A stretch of 64,000 nt of DNA from Pseudomonadota bacterium (lineage in GTDB: Bacteria; Pseudomonadota; Alphaproteobacteria; Reyranellales; Reyranellaceae), in assembly GCA_018242505.1 (NCBI GenBank), contig JAFEBU010000083.1:1-64000 (forward strand), written 5' to 3'. Shown piece by piece: positions 1 to 8,557 of this stretch (positions are counted from its first letter, which is position 1; every line of letters begins with the position of its first letter). Position numbers and translations under genes: made by a program. The notes beneath the pieces are model-generated. The model searched no databases. It worked only from the letters and a program-made list of their open reading frames with translations, and had not been told where the DNA came from.

Positions 1-105
1 CCCGAAATCCGCTTCGACACATCCCTCAGCGGAACAACTCCCTATGCCGGCCAAAACAACACTTCCCAGTTCACTATCGCCTCCGACATCATCATCAAGT
101 TCTGA
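1..105 (+). CDS. C-terminal end of an outer-membrane beta-barrel-like protein (5' end outside window)
   Basis: Frame 1 is open from the first base to a TGA at 103-105 and encodes 34 residues ending in ASDIIIKF. An alternating hydrophobic last strand closed by a terminal Phe is the usual C-terminal signature of Gram-negative outer-membrane barrels recognised by the BAM machinery. The stretch upstream of it (SGTTPYAGQNNTSQF) is polar and glycine/asparagine-rich, as in barrel loops. The piece is too short to assign a family; it could be a porin, an OmpW/opacity-type barrel or a TonB receptor. Outer-membrane location is inference from the last strand only. Confidence 0.5.
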   Translation, partial: PEIRFDTSLSGTTPYAGQNNTSQFTIASDIIIKF

Positions 106-289
106 AACAAACCGGAGAGTGTCGCGCCGGGAGTTCCTGTGGTGTTCCTCACGCCTCACATCGAAGGAATCCAAGCCGGCATAAAAGAGGCACAAGAATC
201 CGATTGACCGGCCCACGCTGCGGCGCAATACCCGCCCGCCGTGCCCGGCGGCCCGCGCCGGACGGCAAAGGAAGGCGCCTCTCAGTCAG

Positions 290-2182
290 ATGCCCAGAAA
301 TGGAACGTCCGATCCGACGAGCCGCAAACGCCTGGCGCGGCTTACACTGGCCGCGCTCGGCGTGGTGTTCGGCGACATCGGCACGAGTCCGCTCTACACG
401 GTCAATGCCTGCTTCAGCGAGTTCACCGGGCTGAAGCCTGTGCCCGAAGATGTGTTCGGCATCCTGGCGTTGATCACCTGGGTGTTGATCATCGTCGTGA
501 CGGTGAAATACGTCGCGGTCGTCATGCGCGCCGACAATCGCGGCGAAGGCGGCGTGCTCGCGTTGATGGCGCTGGTGTCGCGTCGAACGGAAATATCCGC
601 CCGCTACCGCCGCATTTACCTCATGCTGGGCATGGCCGGGGCGGCGCTGTTCTACGGCGATTGCCTGCTCACGCCGGCCGTCACGGTATTGAGTTCCATC
701 GAAGGCCTGAACGTCGCCGCGCCGGCATTCGAGCCGCTGGTGATACCGCTGTCGCTCGGTGTGCTGACTGGCCTGTTCGCCGTCCAGCGCGTCGGCACCG
801 AAAGCGTCGGCCGCTGGTTCGGGCCGATCATGCTCGTCTGGTTCGCCGTGCTTCTTGTGCTCGGCCTCAGCCAGATCGTCCACGCGCCGCGTATCCTGCT
901 CGCCCTCTCCCCCGTGCATGCTCTCGACTTCGCACTCCGGCACGGTTTCATCGCCTTCGTGGCCCTGGGAGCCGTCACGCTTGCCGTCACCGGCGCCGAA
1001 GCGCTTTACGCGGACATGGGCCATTTCGGTCCGAAGCCGATCCGGGTCGCCTGGCTTGCGTTGGTGCTGCCGTCGCTGCTGGCGAATTACTACGGTCAGG
1101 GAGCGTTGCTGCTCCTGGATCCGACGGCGGTCGAGAACCCGTTCTTCCGCCTCGCCCCGACCTGGGCCCTCTATCCGCTGGTGGTGCTGGCGACTGCGGC
1201 GGCCGTGATCGCGTCCCAGGCGACGATCTCCGGCGCCTTCTCGATGGCCCAGCAGGCCGCCCTGCTTGGCCTCAGCCCGCGTGTGCGCATCCAGCACACC
1301 TCGGCCAGTGAATTCGGGCAGATCTACGTGCCGGCCATCAACTGGATGCAGCTTTTCGGCATTATCGTGCTGGTGTTTGCCTTCAAGTCCTCGAACAATC
1401 TCGCGGCGGCCTACGGTATCGCCGTGACCGGCACGATGCTGGTCACCACCCTGCTGGCATTCGCGCTCGCCGTACGTGCCTGGAAGTGGAACCTGTGGGT
1501 GGCGATCCCCCTGTTCGGCAGCTTCATGGTGGTCGATCTCACATTGATGTCGTCCAACATGATGAAGTTCCTGCAGGGCGGCTGGGTGCCCCTGGCCCTG
1601 GCCGTGGTGGTCTTCGCTTCCATGTGGACATGGTTGAAAGGCCGCATGGCCGTGGCCACGCGCGAGCAGGAAGGCGCGCTGCCGATGGAAACGCTGCTGT
1701 CCAGCATCACCCCCAGCCGCGTGCATCGCCCGCAGGGCACGGCGGTCTATCTCACTGCCTTCTCCGGCAACGCGCCCAACTGCCTCCTGCACAATCTCAA
1801 ACACAACGAAGTGCTGCACGAGCAGGTCGTCCTGCTCACCGTCGAGGTGCCCGACGAGCCCTACGTGCCGCCCAACGCTCGCGCCCAGGTCGCCCATCTC
1901 GGCAAGGGCGTGCACCACGTCGTCCTGCGTTACGGCTTCATGGAGCAACCCGACGTGCCGCGCGATCTGGTGCCGCTCGCCGAGCGCGGCGTGCCGGTCG
2001 ATCCCATGCGCACGTCCTACTTCGTCGGCCGCACCAGCTTCGTGTCGGCCACCCGGCCACTTCTTCCGCGGTGGCAGGAGAAGCTGTTCCTGTTATTGGC
2101 GCGCCTCGCCTCAAGCGCCGGCGACTTCTTCCGCTTGCCGAGCAATCGCGTCGTCGAGTTGGGCAGCCGCATGGAGATCTAG
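290..2182 (+). CDS. kup: KUP-type low-affinity potassium transporter
   Basis: This is a proton-coupled K+ uptake protein of the inner membrane (KUP/HAK/KT family). At 630 residues it has the usual family length. The N-terminus has the family hallmark GVVFGDIGTSPLYT (about residues 23-36). About twelve hydrophobic segments follow, and a soluble C-terminal domain begins near residue 450 (TAVYLTAFSGNAPNCLLHNLKHNEVLHE), as in E. coli Kup. The ATG at 290 gives the family N-terminus, but the purine-rich AAGGAAGG upstream is about 15 nt away, so the ribosome-binding site is weak. The gene stands alone and converges on the small gene that ends at 2201. The long antisense ORF over it is a codon-bias shadow. 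Confidence 0.95.
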   Translation: MPRNGTSDPTSRKRLARLTLAALGVVFGDIGTSPLYTVNACFSEFTGLKPVPEDVFGILALITWVLIIVVTVKYVAVVMRADNRGEGGVLALMALVSRRTEISARYRRIYLMLGMAGAALFYGDCLLTPAVTVLSSIEGLNVAAPAFEPLVIPLSLGVLTGLFAVQRVGTESVGRWFGPIMLVWFAVLLVLGLSQIVHAPRILLALSPVHALDFALRHGFIAFVALGAVTLAVTGAEALYADMGHFGPKPIRVAWLALVLPSLLANYYGQGALLLLDPTAVENPFFRLAPTWALYPLVVLATAAAVIASQATISGAFSMAQQAALLGLSPRVRIQHTSASEFGQIYVPAINWMQLFGIIVLVFAFKSSNNLAAAYGIAVTGTMLVTTLLAFALAVRAWKWNLWVAIPLFGSFMVVDLTLMSSNMMKFLQGGWVPLALAVVVFASMWTWLKGRMAVATREQEGALPMETLLSSITPSRVHRPQGTAVYLTAFSGNAPNCLLHNLKHNEVLHEQVVLLTVEVPDEPYVPPNARAQVAHLGKGVHHVVLRYGFMEQPDVPRDLVPLAERGVPVDPMRTSYFVGRTSFVSATRPLLPRWQEKLFLLLARLASSAGDFFRLPSNRVVELGSRMEI

Positions 2183-2200
2183 CAAGCGGGTGCGGCTGTG

Positions 2201-2701
2201 TCAGTTGATCAGCGCCCCCGCCTCGCCGGCCGGCGGCGCCAGCCGCAGCCCCGCATGCGCGAGCGTTACGGCAAAACGCTTCAGCCGTTCGGTAGCCACC
2301 CGCGATGCCGCCGGTTCCATCAGTGCACCCAGCGATGCGCCAAGCGGGCCGTCATGATCCCCCTGCGCCAAGCCGCATAGGGCGACGATCGTCGCCTCGT
2401 CGGGGCTCACCTGCGAGCAGGTCGGCAGATGCACCTGCAAGGCGCGCCGCGCACCGAAGAACAGCGCATCCATGGCGATCGCGAAGTCGGGAAGCGCATT
2501 GAGCAACCCGGCAACCTTGAAACCGCCATGCAACGCCGATCCTTCGGTCGGCAGGGCACAATCGTGCTGCCACTGCCGAACCGCCCATAAGACGAAGCGT
2601 TCTCCGATGGGCAAGCCGCAGGCACAACCAAGCCGGCCGCAATTCCCTTCTCGCGCCGCCCGGACCTGCAGCCCAACATTTTGTTCTGGCGCAACTTTCA
2701 T
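2201..2701 (-). CDS. Conserved hypothetical protein, probably iron-regulated
   Basis: A 166-residue soluble protein that I do not recognise. It has a cysteine-containing N-terminal segment (NCGRLGCACGLPIGERFVLWAVRQW, about residues 20-45, given here only as a landmark by its ends) and a helical C-terminal half. I see no signal peptide and no membrane segment. The ATG at 2701 has a very strong Shine-Dalgarno (GGAGGGAGGGG), but that sequence is paired in an 8-bp hairpin at 2703-2725. A good promoter with an overlapping Fur-like box lies directly upstream. The regulation suggests a role in iron supply or iron sparing; that is inference. It converges on kup with an 18-nt gap. Confidence 0.6.
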   Translation of the reverse strand: MKVAPEQNVGLQVRAAREGNCGRLGCACGLPIGERFVLWAVRQWQHDCALPTEGSALHGGFKVAGLLNALPDFAIAMDALFFGARRALQVHLPTCSQVSPDEATIVALCGLAQGDHDGPLGASLGALMEPAASRVATERLKRFAVTLAHAGLRLAPPAGEAGALIN

Positions 2702-2702
2702 G

Positions 2703-2725
2703 CCCCTCCCTCCGCCTGGGAGGGG
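2703..2725 (-). promoter_or_regulatory. Leader hairpin covering the Shine-Dalgarno of the 2201-2701 gene
   Basis: On the plus strand CCCCTCCC (2703-2710) and GGGAGGGG (2718-2725) form a perfect 8-bp all-GC/AT-matched stem with a 7-nt loop. In the minus-strand mRNA the 3' arm is the Shine-Dalgarno itself and ends one base before the ATG at 2701. The predicted leader is only about 30 nt, so the hairpin is almost the whole 5' UTR. This could repress translation (thermometer- or protein-controlled) or could simply be a strong SD with a chance complement. Confidence 0.5.
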
Positions 2726-2735
2726 TTAATCTACT

Positions 2736-2754
2736 GATAGTGATACGCATTCGC
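2736..2754. promoter_or_regulatory. Fur/Irr-like box
   Basis: GATAGTGATACGCATTCGC matches the 19-bp Fur consensus GATAATGATAATCATTATC at 14 of 19 positions, including both conserved GATA/TGATA and CATT blocks. It overlaps the predicted -10 element of the minus-strand promoter, the usual place for repression. It also lies 108 bp upstream of the srfA-like gene starting at 2862, so it could affect both directions. Confidence 0.5.
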
Positions 2755-2768
2755 AATTAAAATCACAA
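2740..2768 (-). promoter_or_regulatory. Sigma70-type promoter for the 2201-2701 gene
   Basis: On the minus strand TTGTGA (2768-2763) and TATCAC (2745-2740) are separated by exactly 17 nt. This is close to the -35/-10 consensus and sits in a locally AT-rich stretch. A transcription start near 2733 would give a leader of about 30 nt consisting mostly of the SD hairpin. Confidence 0.5.
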
Positions 2769-2861
2769 CGGCTGAAATTCCGCGATGAGTATAGCGGCAC
2801 CATAAACAAGTCCGATTCGCCACTGATATGCTGTCGCTCCATTGAACAGCGTATCGGAAGA

Positions 2862-4100
2862 ATGGGCGAAGGCCCGACCCTGATCCTGACCACACGACTG
2901 GGCGTCCGGCCACTGGGCGTGCGCGGTGAACCGCTGCATGCCGTCGCCGGCCAGCTTCTGTCGGTCATTCGACGCCGCCTGGGCGATGGGCCGGCCGACC
3001 TGCTCGCCGAGCCGCAGATGCGCGAATCGGGGGATGGCATCGACTGGTATGCTGCGCGGTCGGGTCCGGTGCGCCGACTGGCCGAGCTGAGCGAGGTCGA
3101 ACGCGGCGAGGTGCTGCGCACGGTCGGCGCCCGCCTCGATGCGATCCACACACTGGGCGCCCAGCTCGCGGCATCGGACACGAGCGACGAGGCGCACCTC
3201 ATCGGCCGGTCGCTGCAACTCGCCACCCGCCGGCCGTCGGATGACTTTATCTATCTGGTAGACGGCCAGCCGGTGATTGCGGCCTGGGGCTACGAAGCCG
3301 ACGCCGCGGCGAGCTTGCAGGCCATCCCGCCGCCGCTCCTGCCCGCAGCGGTCGCGGCCCCCTCCGCCACGTTGGCAAGTGCGCCAGCCCTTCCCTTGGC
3401 CGAGCGCTTCGGCCTGTCGTCCTGGCTCGGTGCGCTGCTCTTCGGGTTGCTGCTGCTGCTGGCGCTGTTGATCGCGTCCTGGCTGTTGCGTGCCTGCGCG
3501 CCGGTCGATCCCTCGACCAATATCGCGACGTTGGAGACGCCGGCACCACCCGCGCCGCCGCCGCCTCCCGATCCAACGCCGGCCCTCAAAGCTTCGCTCA
3601 ATGACGCGCAGGCTGATGAAAAGAATCTGAAGGCCCAGCTCGCTGCTCTCACGGATGACCTCAAGCACAAGGTCGAGCAGTGCAAGCCGGTCGAGCCGCC
3701 CAAGCCGCCGCCGCCACCTGTCGCCAAGGCGCCGCCGCCCGCACCCCCTCCGCGGCACGCGACGGCACCGCCGGTCAACCGGCCGCCGCCGGGCATGCTG
3801 CCATGCGACTGGTCGGGCGATTCCGGCGGCGAGGGCGTCACCCGCAACCGACACTATCTCGGCGACAAGCCGGGCTTTGTCGCGATCAACTACAACCTCT
3901 ATGTGAAACCCGACGACATCAAGGTGGTCTACCGCGGCCAAGTGATCGCCGGCACGGGTGGCCCGCGCAGCGGCCGTGGCGGCTTCGGGTTCGACTGGAA
4001 CCCTGTCGCCGGGGATTATTCCGTAGACGTCATCGTAACAGGAGAGCTGTGGGGCACTCGATGGACTTATGCCATGTCCTGTCCGCGCGGCGGACGTTGA
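2862..4100 (+). CDS. SrfA-like single-pass membrane protein (first paralogue)
   Basis: 412 residues. Residues about 10-150 resemble the N-terminal half of the next gene: both have a GxPxHAAGQL/VWHAAGQL segment, a DLLA-P block, an IDWYA motif and a VDGxPV...WG motif. A single transmembrane helix follows at about 187-210 (LGALLFGLLLLLALLIASWLL), then a proline-rich linker, a short coiled coil (about 244-276) and a C-terminal beta-rich domain of about 110 residues with two cysteines. That last domain is unlike the one in the neighbour. An N-in, C-periplasmic topology is inferred. The start ATG at 2862 has GGAAG only one base upstream, so initiation may be poor. It is the first gene of the srf operon, 12 nt before the second paralogue. 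SrfA membership is from remembered family features, not a search. Confidence 0.7.
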   Translation: MGEGPTLILTTRLGVRPLGVRGEPLHAVAGQLLSVIRRRLGDGPADLLAEPQMRESGDGIDWYAARSGPVRRLAELSEVERGEVLRTVGARLDAIHTLGAQLAASDTSDEAHLIGRSLQLATRRPSDDFIYLVDGQPVIAAWGYEADAAASLQAIPPPLLPAAVAAPSATLASAPALPLAERFGLSSWLGALLFGLLLLLALLIASWLLRACAPVDPSTNIATLETPAPPAPPPPPDPTPALKASLNDAQADEKNLKAQLAALTDDLKHKVEQCKPVEPPKPPPPPVAKAPPPAPPPRHATAPPVNRPPPGMLPCDWSGDSGGEGVTRNRHYLGDKPGFVAINYNLYVKPDDIKVVYRGQVIAGTGGPRSGRGGFGFDWNPVAGDYSVDVIVTGELWGTRWTYAMSCPRGGR

Positions 4101-4112
4101 TAGGAAGCGAAG

Positions 4113-5534
4113 ATGGCCGGTCCCCTTCTCAGCAGTGAACCGCTCCAGCGTTACCGCGCGCTCGGCCTTGCCGGCGATCCGGTGTGGCATGCGGCCGGTC
4201 AGTTGCGCGCCGCGATCGCGCAACGGCTGTCACGCGAGCACGCCGATCTGCTGGCCATCCCCGAGGTGGATCCGTCGGGCCGCCGCATCGACTGGTATGC
4301 GCCGTTCGACGGCGAGGTACGCCAGCTTGCCGATCTCGGCGAAACCGAACGCACCCAGATCCTCGACAAGGTCCGCCGCCTCCACGCCGATCTCGCACAG
4401 CTGGCTGGCGCCATGGAGGCGCCCGACCGCTCCAGCGCCGAGCGCAACTTCGCCAAGCTCCTGCGCCATGCACTGACGGCGCCCGGCGAGGAAACGCTGC
4501 ATGTCGTCGATGGCAAGCCGGTCATGACCTTCTGGGGCTTCTCTGCCGACGCAGCCCTGCCCGGCGTCTTCCTGGCCAATCCGCCCAGGCCGCCGATGCC
4601 AGCGCCGCCGATCCCCGATGCCGTCATGGCGTCCGCACCTGCCGTCGCGATCGTCGGATCGCGACTGCGCTCGACCTGGTGGCAGTGGCTGTTGCTGGCC
4701 GTCTTCCTGTTGCTGCTGCTCGCGTTACTGGCCTGGATCGTGCGGCCCTACCTGCCGCACATCGAACCGCGGCTCGAGGCCGAGGCGCGCGGTCGAGCGC
4801 TTGCCATGTCGGTGCGTCAGCCCGTGGAGCTGCAGCAGGCGCGGATCGAGACGCTGGTCAAGGACAACGAAAACCTGCGGCTCGAGCTGGCACGGCTCAC
4901 CGACGAAGTGGCGCGACGCGGCGGCAATTGTGCGGCGGGCGTCATCGGCCCCGGCGGTGTGATTGTGGGAACCGCCGACACGCCGATCGAGCGTGGCGCG
5001 AGCCCTGACGAGGCAGGCGTCGGCGTCAACACAGCCGAAAAGAACAACGAGCAAGGTCCCAACGACAAAGCCGCCAAAGACAAATCTCCCAACGACAAGG
5101 GGCCGAACGGCGCCGACAAGGACAAGCAGACCGCCGACAAGGACAAGAAGGACGAGCCCAAGCCCATGGTCGTGCCGCCCGACGCCAAGCAGAAGCATGA
5201 TCTTGCCTTCCTGAAGGGCGACTGGCGCTCGCGCACGAGCCTTGCCACGCCCCAGGGCGAGAAGAATCTCCATCCGTCCTACACGCTCGACGACAAGGGC
5301 AAGGGCAAGGTGAGTTTCGTGCAGCAGGATGGATCGACTTGCGAAGCGCCGGCGGAAGCGCGCTGGGACAACGGCAAGCTGGTGATCGAGGAGAAATCCA
5401 ACCCCAAATGTACGGACGGCCGAACCTATGCCCGCAATGTCGTCAACTGCGAGATCGGCCAGGATGGCGTGGCCCAATGCAATGGCAGCCAGCCCGGCGA
5501 CAAGCGCAGCTACAGCGTGCAGATCGGTCGTTGA
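4113..5534 (+). CDS. srfA: SrfA family protein (second paralogue)
   Basis: 473 residues. The N-terminal domain (1-160; LLSSEPLQRYRALG, AIPEVDPSGRRIDWYAPFDG, VVDGKPVMTFWGF) matches what I remember of the Salmonella SrfA family. It is followed by one transmembrane helix at about 189-212, a predicted coiled coil (about 225-265), a low-complexity Lys/Asp/Asn-rich linker at about 309-350 with repeated NDK/DKD units, and a C-terminal domain (about 355-473) with four cysteines and a FLKGDWRSRT opening. In Salmonella srfA is adjacent to srfB and srfC, as here: srfB begins 52 nt downstream. It probably acts in the envelope as a membrane partner of SrfB/SrfC; its biochemical role is unknown. Confidence 0.8.
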   Translation: MAGPLLSSEPLQRYRALGLAGDPVWHAAGQLRAAIAQRLSREHADLLAIPEVDPSGRRIDWYAPFDGEVRQLADLGETERTQILDKVRRLHADLAQLAGAMEAPDRSSAERNFAKLLRHALTAPGEETLHVVDGKPVMTFWGFSADAALPGVFLANPPRPPMPAPPIPDAVMASAPAVAIVGSRLRSTWWQWLLLAVFLLLLLALLAWIVRPYLPHIEPRLEAEARGRALAMSVRQPVELQQARIETLVKDNENLRLELARLTDEVARRGGNCAAGVIGPGGVIVGTADTPIERGASPDEAGVGVNTAEKNNEQGPNDKAAKDKSPNDKGPNGADKDKQTADKDKKDEPKPMVVPPDAKQKHDLAFLKGDWRSRTSLATPQGEKNLHPSYTLDDKGKGKVSFVQQDGSTCEAPAEARWDNGKLVIEEKSNPKCTDGRTYARNVVNCEIGQDGVAQCNGSQPGDKRSYSVQIGR

Positions 5535-5586
5535 TTTCCTAGACTTGAGACCCCAGTTGCACAGGTCTCCCCAAACATAGGCATCC

Positions 5587-8553
5587 ATGAGTGACCTCGC
5601 CCGCCTGCCGAGCTATCCCAGCCCAACAACGCTGATCGCCCGCTCCGGCATCCAGTTCCTCGATTTCGGCTTCGATCCTGCACGCCTGCGCGTGCGTGAA
5701 TGGGGCTTCCACGACAGCGGCGCGGACAAGGCCGTGGATGACCTCGTGCAACTCGACTTCGACGAAGTGCGCGGCCAGTACGAGGTGGTCGAGGCGGGAC
5801 GCCGCCGTGCAGCGGAACCCAATCTCGTCGTCACTGCCAAAGATGCGCTCGCCCCCTTTCTCGACAAGTGGGTGCCGGTGCCATTCCTGCAGGTCCGGCC
5901 CAACAACCAGTTCCGCGAAGGGCCGGCGGATTGGGCGCGCATTCGCGTGGTCGATCTCGAGGCGCGCTTCGGCGAGGGCTTTCGCGACGAGCAGGGTCAC
6001 CGCTACCGCGCCGTCCTCGCCTTCGACACCGGCCTGATCGCCGAAGCCGAGGGTCGCGCCTATCTGGCTCCCTCGTCCAAGGACGTGACCTCGGGCGCCC
6101 TGTTCGCTCTGGCTCCGCAGCAGCGCGCCAATCACTGGCTGCTGCGCCAGAGCTGGATGAACCAGTGGCTGGAGGAGCTGTTTCGCGAGCTTCATCCGCG
6201 CGCCACGCTCGAAGAGATCGAGGGCGACATCAAGCAGAAGCCGCAGGAAGCGAGCGCGCGCTATCTCGCCTTCCTCGGCCTGCTCTCCGAGGCGATCTCC
6301 TTCCCGCCGATCAAGCTGGTCGGCGATGCCGAGCGGCCGGGTCGCGGCGCGATCGAGGTCGATGTCGTGCTCGATGTCGGCAACTCGCGGACCTGTGGCC
6401 TCCTGATCGAGGCGGCCGGCGAGCTGGGCGTCAATCTGAACGATTCCTACGAGCTCGCCCTGCGCGACCTCTCGCACCCCGAGAGCGTGCATATGAAGCC
6501 GTTCGAGTCCCGCGTCGAGTTCGCCCAGGCGTGGTTCGGCAAGAATCACCTGTCGCGGCAGGGCGGCAGGGCCGATGCCTTCGTGTGGCCGACCATGACG
6601 CGCGTCGGGCCGGAAGCGACGCGGCTCGCGGCACGGCGGCGCGGCACCGAAGGCAATACCGGCATGTCGAGCCCCAAGCGTTACCTGTGGGACGAGGATC
6701 CGCAGGCGCGCGAATGGCGCTTCAACATCGCCTATGCCCAGGACCAGACGACGATGCCGGCCGCCGCCGGCCCGATGGCGCAGCTCATCAACCAGAAGGG
6801 CGAGCCGCTGCATCTCGTCGAGCCGGAAGCCGACAGCGCCGACCACCTGCCGGTGTTCGAGCCGCTCTATTCGCGCTCCTCGATCATGACCTTCGCGCTG
6901 TCGGAGATCCTGCTGCAGGCGTTGACGCTCATGAACTCGCCGCAGCAGCGCGGCCGTCGCGCCCATGCCGAGACGCCGCGGCGGCTGCGCCGCATCGTGT
7001 TGACGCTGCCGACGGGCATGCCGCTCGCCGAACGCCTGATCTTCCGCAAGCGCGCCGAGGCCGCGCGCGACCTCGTCTGGATGATGATGGGCTGGAAGCT
7101 CGACGATACGGATGCGCCCGCGCCGCGCGTGCTGACCGACTGGGACGAAGCAAGCTGCACCCAGCTCGTCTATCTCTACACCGAGGTGGCGCGAAATTTC
7201 GGCGGCGACGCGCGACGGTTCTTCGAAATCGCGAGCAAGCCGCGCGGCAAGCCGGCCGACGGCACGCTCAGCATCGCCAGCATCGATGTCGGCGGCGGCA
7301 CGACCGATCTTATCGTCAACAACTATCGCCTCGAAGGCGCCGGCACCTCGGTGACGCTGTTTCCCGAGCAGAAGTTCCGCGAAGGCTTCAATGTCGCCGG
7401 CGACGACATCCTGCTGCGCGTGGTACAGAGCCACGTCCTGCCGCCGATCGAGGCGGCGATGCGGGCCGCCGGGATCGCCAACCCCGCCGACCTGATGGCC
7501 GAGCTGGTGGGCGGCGACCGTGGCGGCGAGGACGTGATCCAGCGCAACCTGCGCCAGCAGTTCGCGCTGCAGATCGCCCATCCGATCGCGCTCGAGCTCC
7601 TGAACGCGGCCGAGACCTATGCGCCCACGTCGGGGGTGCTGGCCGCCGAGCCCCGGGCCTACGACTCGTTCTTTCCCGGCGGCGCCAAGCCGTCCGGGGA
7701 GGTCGTCACTTTCGTGAACGAGGCCGCACGCAAGCGCGGCGCCAAGGATTTCGACCTCAAGGCGACCGTGTTCCCGGTCGATTTGCCCGGCCTCGACAAG
7801 ACGGTGCGGGCCGAGATGGCGCGCGTGCTGGCGCCGCTCGCCGAGATCGTGCATGCCTACGATTGCGATGTCCTTTTGCTGTCAGGCCGCCCCTCGCGCC
7901 TGCCCGGCATCCGTGCCCTGCTGATGGAGCTTCTGCCCTTGCCGCCGGAACGGGTGATCGCGCTGCACGAGTACCGGGTCGGCGCATGGTATCCATTCCG
8001 CGACGCGCGGCTCAGGGTCGAGGACCCCAAGACGACGGTGGCGGTCGGCGCCATGATCGCCGCACTTGCCCAGTCGCAGCTTCCGGACTTCTCCTTCCGC
8101 TCCGATCTCCTGCGCTCCAAGAGCATCGCGCGCTTCATCGGCAAGCTCGACGGCGGCGGGAGGCTGCAGAAGGAGGATCTCGTCTATCGCGATGTCGATC
8201 TCGACAATCGCGAGTACGAATTGCCCGAGGTCACCTTCGAGTTCCGCGGGCCCATGTGGCTGGGCGCCCGGCAGCTCGACCTGGCCCGCTGGCCTGCGGC
8301 GCGACTTTATGCGCTGGAATTCGCCCGGCCGGAATTTGCCGAACGCCATGCGCGCGAGACACCGTTCAAGATCGCGCTCGCCCGCGTGAAGCCCAGGGAC
8401 AAGGACTCGACCGACGTCGAGCGTTTCCGCCTGCGCCAGGTCGTGAACCGCGACGGTCGCGCCGTTGCGCTCGATCGCCTGACGCTCCGACTACAGACGC
8501 TGCCGCGCCGTGAGGGCTATTGGCTCGACACGGGCATGCTCAAGACCGGGTAG
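5587..8553 (+). CDS. srfB: SrfB family protein (Hsp70/actin-like ATPase fold)
   Basis: 988 residues, the usual size of the virulence-factor SrfB family. No signal peptide or membrane segment is seen, so it is probably cytoplasmic. Three blocks typical of the ASKHA (actin/Hsp70/sugar kinase) fold are visible: phosphate-1 VVLDVGNSRTCGLLIE (about 259-275), phosphate-2 IDVGGGTTDLIV (about 566-577), and an adenosine-type block LLLSGRPSRLPGI (about 763-775). This indicates nucleotide binding or hydrolysis. The gene is followed after 4 nt by srfC, so the two are translationally linked. Known work places Salmonella srfABC under SsrB and FlhDC control; no molecular function is settled. Here it is probably the chaperone-like ATPase of the locus. 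Confidence 0.88.
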   Translation: MSDLARLPSYPSPTTLIARSGIQFLDFGFDPARLRVREWGFHDSGADKAVDDLVQLDFDEVRGQYEVVEAGRRRAAEPNLVVTAKDALAPFLDKWVPVPFLQVRPNNQFREGPADWARIRVVDLEARFGEGFRDEQGHRYRAVLAFDTGLIAEAEGRAYLAPSSKDVTSGALFALAPQQRANHWLLRQSWMNQWLEELFRELHPRATLEEIEGDIKQKPQEASARYLAFLGLLSEAISFPPIKLVGDAERPGRGAIEVDVVLDVGNSRTCGLLIEAAGELGVNLNDSYELALRDLSHPESVHMKPFESRVEFAQAWFGKNHLSRQGGRADAFVWPTMTRVGPEATRLAARRRGTEGNTGMSSPKRYLWDEDPQAREWRFNIAYAQDQTTMPAAAGPMAQLINQKGEPLHLVEPEADSADHLPVFEPLYSRSSIMTFALSEILLQALTLMNSPQQRGRRAHAETPRRLRRIVLTLPTGMPLAERLIFRKRAEAARDLVWMMMGWKLDDTDAPAPRVLTDWDEASCTQLVYLYTEVARNFGGDARRFFEIASKPRGKPADGTLSIASIDVGGGTTDLIVNNYRLEGAGTSVTLFPEQKFREGFNVAGDDILLRVVQSHVLPPIEAAMRAAGIANPADLMAELVGGDRGGEDVIQRNLRQQFALQIAHPIALELLNAAETYAPTSGVLAAEPRAYDSFFPGGAKPSGEVVTFVNEAARKRGAKDFDLKATVFPVDLPGLDKTVRAEMARVLAPLAEIVHAYDCDVLLLSGRPSRLPGIRALLMELLPLPPERVIALHEYRVGAWYPFRDARLRVEDPKTTVAVGAMIAALAQSQLPDFSFRSDLLRSKSIARFIGKLDGGGRLQKEDLVYRDVDLDNREYELPEVTFEFRGPMWLGARQLDLARWPAARLYALEFARPEFAERHARETPFKIALARVKPRDKDSTDVERFRLRQVVNRDGRAVALDRLTLRLQTLPRREGYWLDTGMLKTG

Positions 8554-8557
8554 AGGT

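Noticed and set aside
149..1948. 599-residue minus-strand frame opposite kup
   Set aside because: It is a shadow with a His/Gln/Arg-rich translation; kup is clearly coding.
2703..2725. Reading the GC-rich hairpin as a plus-strand terminator
   Set aside because: No plus-strand gene ends there and no T-run follows. Its position exactly over the minus-strand Shine-Dalgarno is a better explanation.
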